A stretch of DNA of 6,056 bases from NCBI GenBank assembly GCA_023423855.1, contig JAFAEU010000124.1, positions 1 to 6,056 of the forward strand, in the 5' to 3' direction. The position numbers were made by a program, and so were the translations under genes. Below, one piece after another: positions 1-6,056 of this stretch. Source of the DNA: Pseudomonadota bacterium. GTDB taxonomy: Bacteria; Pseudomonadota; Gammaproteobacteria; Xanthomonadales; Xanthomonadaceae. Below the pieces are notes generated by a model. It was not told the origin of the DNA. It saw only the letters and a program-made list of their open reading frames with translations, and ran no database searches. Positions within the stretch are counted from its first letter, which is position 1, and each line of letters begins with the position of its first letter.

Positions 1-1
1 C

Positions 2-3000
2 ACCCTGGGCGCGGGCCTGACCCTGTCCGGCGCCTTGCCGGCGGGCTGCACGGCCGCGGGCCAGGTGGTGACCTGCGTGCTGGCGGCGCCGGCCGCGGTG
101 GGCACGCATACGTTCAACTACAGCGCGACCGTGGACGCCGACGCGACGGGCACGGTGGGCAACGTGGTGGTGCCGACCACGCCGCCGGGCGGCGATCCCG
201 ATCCGACCTGCACGCCGGCATGCGAAACCGAGCACATCGTGGTGCCGCCGTCGATCACGGTGGCGAAGTCGGCCGATCCGGCGCCGGGCAGCGAGGTGTC
301 GCCGGGCGACACGCTGACCTACACGCTGACGGTGACGGTCGCGAACTCGGCGACGACCGAAGTGGTGACCCTGGTCGACACGCTGGGCGAAGGCCTGAGC
401 TTCGGGACGGTGACCAGCGCAGGTGCGTTCGCCTGCACGGGCGAGCTGACCTGCACGCTGCCGGCGGGCACGCTGCCGGGCGCGTACGCGGTGAGCTACA
501 CCGCGACGGTGGACGCCGATGCGACGGGCACGCTGCGCAACGTGGTGACGGCGACGAACCCGCCGGGCGGCGATCCGGATCCGGAGTGCACGAGCTGCGG
601 GACCGAGCACGAGGTGATCGCGCCGGTGATCGACGTGGCCAAGTCCTCCAACCCGGCGCCGGGCACCGAAGTGCGCGTGGGCGACACCATCGCCTACACG
701 CTGACGGTGACGATCGCGAACTCGGCGACGATCGACACGCTGACCCTGGTCGACACCCTGGGCGAAGGCCTGAGCTTCGGCACGGTGACCAATGCGGGCG
801 CGTTCGCCTGCACGGGCGAACTGACCTGCACGCTGCCCGCGGGCACGCTGCCGGGTTCCTACGCGCTCACCTACACCGCGACGGTGGACCCCGACGCGAC
901 CCGTGTCGTGAGCAACGTGGTCACCGCCACCGGCGGCACCGGCACCAGCGGCCAGCCGCCGACGTGCGGGAGCTGCGGCACCGAGCATCCGCTGGCCGAT
1001 CCGCGCGTGTTCGTGGCCAAGAGCTCGGCGCCGGGCACCGGCGCGGAGGTCAGCATCGGCGACACCATCGCCTACACCGTGACGGTGACGGTCGAGAACT
1101 CGGCCACGCTGGCCGAGGTGCGCCTGGTCGACACGCCCGGGCCGGGGCTGGCGCTGGGCGCGCTGCCCGCGGGCTGCGTGGTCCAGGGCGCGACCGCGGT
1201 CTGCACGCTGCCGGCGGGAACGGTGCCGGGTGTCTACACCTTCACCTATCCGGCGACGGTGACCGCGGATGCGGGCGAGCAGGTGCGGAACGTGGTCGTC
1301 GGCGAGTCCGGCGGCGGCGATCCGGAGTGCACCGTCTGCGAAACCAGCCACGAAGTGGTCGACGACGCGCAGCTGCGCCTCGTCAAGACCGTGGCAGTGC
1401 GCAACGTCGCCATCGGCGACCTGGTCCGCTACACGCTGACGGTCGAGAACGTGGGCACGGTGAACGTCGACGGCGGCACCGTCGTCGACACGCCGCCGGC
1501 CGGCTTCAGCTACGTCGAGGGCTCGATGGCGGTCGCCGACCGCGACGGCGAGTTCACCCTGGAAGGCCGCCAGCCGCTGCGCATCGGCGGACTGGACATC
1601 GACATCGGCGAGCGGGCGACCATCGTCTACCTGCTGCGCGTGGGTGCCGGCGTGCGTCCGGGCGTGCACGTCAACGAGGCCGTGGCGGTGAACGGGGCGG
1701 GCGACCCGATCTCCAACGTCGCCACCGCCCAGGTCACGCTCGACAGCGACCCGCTGCTCGACGACAGCCTGATCTTCGGCACGGTCTTCGACGACCGCGA
1801 CGGCGACGGCTGGCAGGACCGCGCGGACCTGAGCGGGGTGCGCGTGCAGGGCGGCTTCGCGCCGGGCGCCTACGTGGCCGGCTCGACCACGATCGACCGC
1901 GGCGACGGCCCGCAGCCGGTCGCCGACGCCAGCGCGCCGCTGCTGCACGGCATCGACGTGGGCGCGATCGCGGCCCGCCAGTCTGAGGGCGATCCGGCGG
2001 AGGCGCGTCGCGTGACGATCCGCCAGCGCCTGGCCGCAACCGACTTCACCGGCGACTTCGCGCTGACCAGCGCCCAGGGCGTCACGGTGCGCATGGACGC
2101 CGCCGGCAACACGACGGGGGAGCGTTCCGGCGAGGCCGCCAAGGGCCTCAACGCGGCCGAGCCGGTCGTGGAGCGCGTGGTGTCCGCGGTCGAAGGCGCC
2201 TTTGAAGTGGCCTATGTCGTCTCCAACGCCGGCATCGACGAGCGCGGCATCCCCGGCGTGCGCATCGCCTCGGTGGAGGGCCTGCTGATCGAGACCGACC
2301 AGTACGGCCGCTACCACCTGGCCGACGTGCACGGCGGCGACTGGGGCCACGGCCGCAACTTCAGCCTCAAGGTCGATCCGGCCACGCTGCCGCCGGGCAC
2401 GGAGTTCACCACCGAGAACCCGCGCGTGCGGCGCGTCACCCCGGGCATCCCGGTGCGCTTCGACTTCGGCGTGAAGCTGCCGGTACAGGTGCTGGAGGGC
2501 GGCGAACGCAAGCTCGAGCTGGAGCTGGGCGAGGTGATCTTCGCCCCGGCCAGCGCCGAGGTGCGCGAGGCCTACCTGCCGGCGATCCGCAAGATGGCCG
2601 AGAAGGTGGACGAGTACCGCGGCGGGGACGTGGTGATCGTCGCCGACGGCAGCAGCGAGGAACTGGCGTTCGCCCGCGCCGCCGCGGTGCGCGACGCGCT
2701 GCAGGGCATGGTCGGCGCCGAGGCGCAGGCCGGACTGCGCGTGGTCCTGCGCACCGAGGTGAACGATCCGCACAGCGTGGTCGCGGGGGTGGACGCCGGC
2801 GGCGCGCTGCTCGGCACGGTGCTGTTCGATACCGACAAGTCGGCCATCCGGCCCGAGTTCGAGGCCCTGCTCGACGCGGTCGCGAAACGGCTCGAGGCCA
2901 TGGGCGGCGGCGTGGTGGCCCTTGTCGGCCACACCGACGTGCGTGCCTCGCACGCCTACAACGTCGCGCTCGGCCTGCGTCGCGCCACCGCCGTGCAGCA

Positions 3001-3097
3001 GGCGCTCGCGAAGCGGCTGAGTCCGGAGGTCCGCGCCAGGGTGAGGGTGGAAGCAAGCAGCGATCCGACGGCCCCTGTCGGGACGGAACGCAAGTGA
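2..3097 (+). CDS. DUF11-repeat surface protein with C-terminal OmpA-like domains (5' partial)
   Basis: The frame is open from the first complete codon at base 2 to TGA at 3095-3097, giving 1031 residues. The left edge cuts inside a repeat, because its first residues (TLGAGL) match the middle of later repeats (TLGEGL), so the true start and signal peptide lie upstream. Domains in order: a partial DUF11-type repeat (2-250), full repeats at about 251-625, 626-1003, 1004-1366 and 1367-1747, each beginning with a (V/L)(A/V)K(S/T) strand followed by GD and TLTV-type strands; an SdrB-like region (about 1760-2480) with the loop DRDGDG at 1793-1810 and a GIPGVRI/TDQYGRYHL segment at 2246-2317; a degenerate OmpA-like module (about 2531-2757); and a canonical OmpA-like module (about 2810-3050). 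The last carries GHTD at 2927-2938 and LRRA at 2975-2986; its Asp (2936) and Arg (2981) are 15 residues apart, the spacing of the family's diaminopimelate-binding pair. Known of the families: DUF11 repeats form extracellular stalks and OmpA domains bind peptidoglycan. Inferred role: a wall-tethered surface fibre or adhesin. The ligand is unknown. Confidence 0.9.
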   Translation, partial: TLGAGLTLSGALPAGCTAAGQVVTCVLAAPAAVGTHTFNYSATVDADATGTVGNVVVPTTPPGGDPDPTCTPACETEHIVVPPSITVAKSADPAPGSEVSPGDTLTYTLTVTVANSATTEVVTLVDTLGEGLSFGTVTSAGAFACTGELTCTLPAGTLPGAYAVSYTATVDADATGTLRNVVTATNPPGGDPDPECTSCGTEHEVIAPVIDVAKSSNPAPGTEVRVGDTIAYTLTVTIANSATIDTLTLVDTLGEGLSFGTVTNAGAFACTGELTCTLPAGTLPGSYALTYTATVDPDATRVVSNVVTATGGTGTSGQPPTCGSCGTEHPLADPRVFVAKSSAPGTGAEVSIGDTIAYTVTVTVENSATLAEVRLVDTPGPGLALGALPAGCVVQGATAVCTLPAGTVPGVYTFTYPATVTADAGEQVRNVVVGESGGGDPECTVCETSHEVVDDAQLRLVKTVAVRNVAIGDLVRYTLTVENVGTVNVDGGTVVDTPPAGFSYVEGSMAVADRDGEFTLEGRQPLRIGGLDIDIGERATIVYLLRVGAGVRPGVHVNEAVAVNGAGDPISNVATAQVTLDSDPLLDDSLIFGTVFDDRDGDGWQDRADLSGVRVQGGFAPGAYVAGSTTIDRGDGPQPVADASAPLLHGIDVGAIAARQSEGDPAEARRVTIRQRLAATDFTGDFALTSAQGVTVRMDAAGNTTGERSGEAAKGLNAAEPVVERVVSAVEGAFEVAYVVSNAGIDERGIPGVRIASVEGLLIETDQYGRYHLADVHGGDWGHGRNFSLKVDPATLPPGTEFTTENPRVRRVTPGIPVRFDFGVKLPVQVLEGGERKLELELGEVIFAPASAEVREAYLPAIRKMAEKVDEYRGGDVVIVADGSSEELAFARAAAVRDALQGMVGAEAQAGLRVVLRTEVNDPHSVVAGVDAGGALLGTVLFDTDKSAIRPEFEALLDAVAKRLEAMGGGVVALVGHTDVRASHAYNVALGLRRATAVQQALAKRLSPEVRARVRVEASSDPTAPVGTERK
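371..480 (+). repeat. Near-identical direct repeat, copy A
   Basis: This 110-base segment aligns without gaps to 746-855, with 8 mismatches by eye (about 93% identity). The encoded peptides differ at one residue of the 37 compared (Ser versus Asn). It is the best conserved part of the repeat unit and suggests a recent duplication or gene conversion between the two neighbouring repeats. Confidence 0.92.
746..855 (+). repeat. Near-identical direct repeat, copy B
   Basis: This is the partner of 371-480, offset by exactly 375 bases (125 codons), so recombination between the copies would add or remove one whole repeat without shifting the reading frame. Most of the differences are at third codon positions, as expected if the protein sequence is under constraint. 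Confidence 0.92.
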
Positions 3098-3103
3098 GGG
3101 GGA
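3096..3103 (+). promoter_or_regulatory. Ribosome binding site of the downstream gene, overlapping the upstream stop codon
   Basis: GAGGGGGA begins inside the TGA stop of the upstream gene and ends 8 bases before ATG at 3112, good Shine-Dalgarno spacing. It supports ATG 3112 as the start; a second in-frame ATG at 3118 is 14 bases from the purine run and less likely. The 14-base gap holds no promoter or hairpin terminator, which points to one transcript and possible translational coupling. Confidence 0.75.
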
Positions 3104-3111
3104 TCCGGATC

Positions 3112-3180
3112 ATGAAGATGAAACTGCTCGACACCACCCTGATCGGCATCCTCGCCGGCATGAGCGCCGCGGCGGCGGCG
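3112..3180 (+). other. Sec-type signal peptide of the barrel protein
   Basis: Residues 1-23 show a basic start (MKMK), a hydrophobic core (LIGILAGM) and a run of five alanines before QDAAP, giving a likely signal peptidase I site after Ala23. There is no lipobox cysteine at the cleavage point. The mature N-terminus is a Pro/Ala/Val/Glu-rich linker followed by two cysteines (residues 38 and 43), the only cysteines I found in this protein. Confidence 0.8.
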
Positions 3181-6056
3181 CAGGACGCCGCACCGGTCGA
3201 GCCGGTGGCCGCGCCGGTCGAATGCGACGGCGAGGCCTGCAGCGACGGGAACGGCGAACTGGTGTTCCGCCTGCGCACGCGCAGCTACGACCAGCCGGTC
3301 ACCACCGGCACCAGCGAACGTTCGTCGTCCGAGGCGCTGCAGCCCGACCGTCGCGTGTCCATCGCGCTGGAGCAGCCGGGCCGCGCCGTGGCCAGCGGCA
3401 CGTTCTCCGTGCAGCTGCCGGGCGGCGGCGCGATCTGGGCCACCGAGGACCCGGCGCTCGGCATGCCGGAGCTCACGATCAGCGCGCCGGCGATGGTCGC
3501 CTTCGACGGCGGCCGCATCACCGAGCCGGTGCGCTTCTTCGTGCGCAGCAACTACACCGCGTTCGTGCAGCGCTACGAACTCGCGCTCTACCGCGGCACC
3601 GACGGCGACCTGGTCGCGCCCGTCGCGCGCGTGGACCTGCCGGTCGAGGCCACCGCGCAGGGCGAATGGGACGGCGCGCTGCCGTCCGACCTGCGCCTGC
3701 GCGCCGGCGACGAACTGGTCTACGTGCTGCGCGCGTACGACGCCGAGGGAAACTTCGACGAGACCTCGCCGCGCAAGCTGCAGCTGGTGCGCCCGGACGA
3801 GGCCGAACGCGGCCACGCCCAGCTGCGCGAAGGCGCCGAGCGCGCGCTCGGCACGTCGCTGACCGCGGACCAGGCGCTGACCCAGCAGCTGGTCGAGGAC
3901 GCCTTCGCCGGCAACGGCCTGCGCCAGCAGAACATCCCGATCTACGGCTCGCGCGTGCGCGTGCAGGGGCGCAACCTGCCGGCCGGTTTCGGCCTGCGCA
4001 TCAACGGCGAGAACTATCCGGTCGACCTGGAGCGCAAGTTCGTCGCCGAGTACCTGGTGCCGGTCGGCCAGCATCGCTTCGAGATCGGCCTCGCGGGCCC
4101 CGAGGGCACCGCGCCGATCCAGCGCACGCTCGACGTCGACGTCAGCGGCAGGTATTTCTTCGCCACCGCGCTGGCCGACGTCACCGTCTACCAGAACGAC
4201 GCCAGCGGCGCCGGCCGCGACCTGGCGCGGGCCGGCCGCGACGACGACATCCTCAGCGACGGCCGCCTGGCGTTCTACGGCAAGGCCAAGGCCAAGGGCA
4301 AGTACCTGTTCACCGCCCAGGCCGACACCCAGAACCGGCCGCTGGAGGACCTGTTCGACGGCTTCACCTCGGCCGATCCGCAGGACCTGTTCCGCCGCCT
4401 CGATCCCGACCTGTACTACCCGACCTACGGCGACGACTCCAGCGTCTGGCGCGACGTCGACACGATGGGCCGCTTCTACCTGCGCGTGGATTGGGACAAG
4501 AACGAAGCGCTGTGGGGCAACTTCGCCACCGGCTTCACCGGCACCGAGTACGGCCAGTACTCGCGCGCGCTGTACGGCGCCGCGCTGAACTGGCGCTCGC
4601 GTATGGCCAACGCCTGGGGCGACCCGGTGACCCAGCTGCGCGCGTTCGCCTCCGAGGCGCAGACCGCGCCCGGCCACAGCGAGTTCATCGGCACTGGCGG
4701 CAGCCTGTACTACCTGCGCCACACCGACGTCCTGCCCGGCTCCGACCGCGTGGTGCTGGAGATCCGCGACCGCACCACCGGCCGCGTCGAGCAGCGCGTG
4801 GAACTGCTGCGCGGCGCCGACTACGAGGTCGACGAACTGCAGGGCCGCATCCTGCTCAGCCGCCCGCTCGCGCAGATCACGCGGCAGAACATCCCGACCC
4901 TGACCCGCGACGCGCCGCTGGACGGCTTCGAGCAGCGCCTGATCGTCGACTACGAGTGGGTGCCCAACGACTTCGATCCCGACGAGGTGACCGCCGGCGT
5001 GCGCGGCAAGCACTGGTTCGGCGACCACGTCGGCGTCGGCGCCACCTGGGTCGACGAGAACCGCGCCGGCGAGGACTACACCCTGCAGTCGGCCGACGTG
5101 ACCCTGCAGGCCGGCAAGGGCACCTACCTCAAGCTCGAGCACAGCCGCACCGAGTCCACCGGCGCGCCGGTGTTCTTCTCCGACAACGGCGGCCTGAGCT
5201 TCACCCGCCTCAACCCGACCGGCCCGCGCGAAGGCGAGGCCACCGCGGTCGAGGCGCGCGCCAACTTCCAGGAGCTGGGCTGGACCGAACAGCCCTGGAG
5301 CATGGGTGCGTGGTGGCGCCAGGTGGACGCAGGCTATTCGATCTCGCGCTACGACACCGGCGCCGACATCGAGGAATACGGCGCCGAGGTGCTCGGCCAG
5401 TTCACCCCGAACCTCGGCGTGTACGCGCGCTACAGCCGCGCCGAGCGCGCCGGCGACGCGCTGACCCAGGCGCAGGCCAAGGCGGAGTGGCGGATCGGCG
5501 ACTTCAACGCGCTGGCCTTCGAGCTGCGCCGGGTCGAGGAACGGCGCGGCACGCTCGAGGCCGCCGGCCTGCTCGGCGCCGCGCGCTACACCCACCGCTT
5601 CGGCACCGCGCTCGACCTGTACGGTACCGCCCAGGTCACGCTCGACGACGACAGCGGCGCGTACGCCGACAACGACGCCTTCACCCTCGGCGGCCGCTAC
5701 AACTTCGCCAACCTGTCCACCCTCGGCGCCGAGCTGACCACCGGCGACCGCGGCGACGCGGCGCAGGTCAACGGCGAGTGGCGGCGGTCGGCGCAGCAGA
5801 GCTTCTACGGCAGCTACACCTATTCGACCGACCGCAGCGACTACGACCCGCTGTTCAACCCCAACGCGCAGAACGGCTGGACCCTCGGCCAGCGCTGGCG
5901 GCTGTCGAACCAGGTCAACCTGTTCAACGAGAGCCAGTTCCTCAAGAGCCGGCGCGAGAGCGGCCTGGCGCACACCTTCGGCATGGACTTCTACCCGGCG
6001 CAGGGCTGGAACGTCGGCTTCACGCTGAGCGACGGCGACCTGACCAGGGCCGACGG
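3112..6056 (+). CDS. Large outer-membrane beta-barrel protein, partner of the DUF11/OmpA gene (3' partial)
   Basis: ATG 3112 opens a frame of 981 complete codons with no stop before the right edge, so the C-terminus is missing. Residues 1-23 are a signal peptide. Residues 24 to about 345 are a beta-rich exported region, probably Ig-like domains (for example around 53-130 and 265-345). From about 346 (GRYFFATALADVTVYQND) barrel-like strands begin. A central block then has features I associate with outer-membrane proteins found beside DUF11 proteins: GKAKGKY-type strand and QADT near 391-406, YYPTYGDDSS at 435-444, YSRALYGA near 483-490, and GSDRV followed by GADYEVDELQGRI near 543-579. After about 620, alternating polar/hydrophobic strands with many Tyr, Trp and Phe continue to the edge, typical of a long barrel. 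No TonB box or plug domain was recognised, so a TonB receptor is unlikely. The exact function is unknown; anchoring, exporting or displaying the upstream repeat protein is inference from adjacency. Confidence 0.85.
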   Translation, partial: MKMKLLDTTLIGILAGMSAAAAAQDAAPVEPVAAPVECDGEACSDGNGELVFRLRTRSYDQPVTTGTSERSSSEALQPDRRVSIALEQPGRAVASGTFSVQLPGGGAIWATEDPALGMPELTISAPAMVAFDGGRITEPVRFFVRSNYTAFVQRYELALYRGTDGDLVAPVARVDLPVEATAQGEWDGALPSDLRLRAGDELVYVLRAYDAEGNFDETSPRKLQLVRPDEAERGHAQLREGAERALGTSLTADQALTQQLVEDAFAGNGLRQQNIPIYGSRVRVQGRNLPAGFGLRINGENYPVDLERKFVAEYLVPVGQHRFEIGLAGPEGTAPIQRTLDVDVSGRYFFATALADVTVYQNDASGAGRDLARAGRDDDILSDGRLAFYGKAKAKGKYLFTAQADTQNRPLEDLFDGFTSADPQDLFRRLDPDLYYPTYGDDSSVWRDVDTMGRFYLRVDWDKNEALWGNFATGFTGTEYGQYSRALYGAALNWRSRMANAWGDPVTQLRAFASEAQTAPGHSEFIGTGGSLYYLRHTDVLPGSDRVVLEIRDRTTGRVEQRVELLRGADYEVDELQGRILLSRPLAQITRQNIPTLTRDAPLDGFEQRLIVDYEWVPNDFDPDEVTAGVRGKHWFGDHVGVGATWVDENRAGEDYTLQSADVTLQAGKGTYLKLEHSRTESTGAPVFFSDNGGLSFTRLNPTGPREGEATAVEARANFQELGWTEQPWSMGAWWRQVDAGYSISRYDTGADIEEYGAEVLGQFTPNLGVYARYSRAERAGDALTQAQAKAEWRIGDFNALAFELRRVEERRGTLEAAGLLGAARYTHRFGTALDLYGTAQVTLDDDSGAYADNDAFTLGGRYNFANLSTLGAELTTGDRGDAAQVNGEWRRSAQQSFYGSYTYSTDRSDYDPLFNPNAQNGWTLGQRWRLSNQVNLFNESQFLKSRRESGLAHTFGMDFYPAQGWNVGFTLSDGDLTRAD

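Larger units (their letters stand above)
2..1366 (+). repeat. Tandem array of cysteine-bearing DUF11-type coding repeats
   Basis: Four consecutive units of about 375-378 bases, the first truncated by the window edge, encode beta-sandwich repeats. Equivalent points (the TLG(E/A)GL block) fall at 2, 380 and 755, and unit starts at 251, 626 and 1004. Each unit has one inner cysteine pair (codons at 47/74, 434/452, 809/827 and 1175/1202) and one closely spaced pair just before the next unit (209/221, 587/596, 965/974 and 1328/1337) in the pattern C-x(2,3)-C-(G/E)-T-(E/S)-H. A Gly/Pro linker, GGDPDP in the first two units, precedes the second pair. The following unit (1367-1747) has the DUF11 layout but no cysteines and has diverged in sequence. 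Confidence 0.9.

Noticed and set aside
35..37. TTG as the start codon of the repeat gene
   Set aside because: The frame is open to the left edge, the bases before it encode the matching part of a DUF11 repeat, and there is no signal peptide after it, so the gene continues upstream.
220..1986. A + strand open frame of 588 codons in a different frame over the repeat gene
   Set aside because: The translation is an Arg/Gly/His/Asp-rich shadow of the repeat-coding sequence with no recognisable domain, and it overlaps the well-supported frame throughout.
3098..3111. A terminator or promoter between the two genes
   Set aside because: The gap is 14 bases. The GGATCC palindrome at 3101-3106 is too short to be a terminator hairpin and has no following T run.
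2436..3278. A - strand open frame of 280 codons spanning the gene junction
   Set aside because: Its product is dominated by Arg, Pro and Ala without domain features, it overlaps two supported genes and it has no convincing ribosome binding context.
2956..5973. A - strand open frame of about 1005 codons opposite the second gene
   Set aside because: Its codons are in direct register with those of the + strand gene, so stops would need TTA, CTA or TCA sense codons, which are rare in such GC-rich genes. Its translation is low-complexity Ala/Val/Gly/Arg/Leu without domains or a signal, while the + strand frame has a signal peptide, RBS and barrel motifs.

Overview
The window is a GC-rich (roughly 70%), gene-dense stretch with two large genes on the + strand, each cut by a window edge, separated by only 14 bases. 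GC-ending codons dominate, and the protein architecture (DUF11 repeats plus an OmpA C-terminus, followed by an N-terminally signalled outer-membrane barrel protein) fits a Gram-negative proteobacterium. A member of the Lysobacter/Xanthomonas group is my best guess, but this is inference from composition and general resemblance, not a match.

Bases 2-3097 are the 3' part of a giant cell-surface gene. From the left edge it encodes five DUF11-type beta-sandwich repeats (the first incomplete), four of them carrying a regular set of four cysteines. Next comes an SdrB-like region with an aspartate-rich calcium-type loop, then two tandem OmpA-like modules. The second OmpA-like module has an intact peptidoglycan-binding signature; the first looks degenerate. 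The start codon and export signal lie upstream of the window.

Bases 3098-3111 hold only a Shine-Dalgarno sequence, with no room for a promoter or terminator, so the two genes are almost certainly co-transcribed. Bases 3112-6056 are the 5' part of a second large gene. It has a clear signal peptide, a beta-rich N-terminal region, a conserved-looking central block, and a long series of beta strands typical of an outer-membrane barrel. Its stop codon is beyond the right edge.

Together the pair looks like a two-gene cell-surface module: a repeat protein tethered to peptidoglycan through its OmpA tail, and an outer-membrane barrel partner that could anchor, export or display it. The partnership is inferred from co-linearity and domain content only. 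No RNA genes, mobile elements, CRISPR arrays or genes on the - strand are supported. A very long antisense open frame opposite the second gene is explained by codon bias and was rejected.
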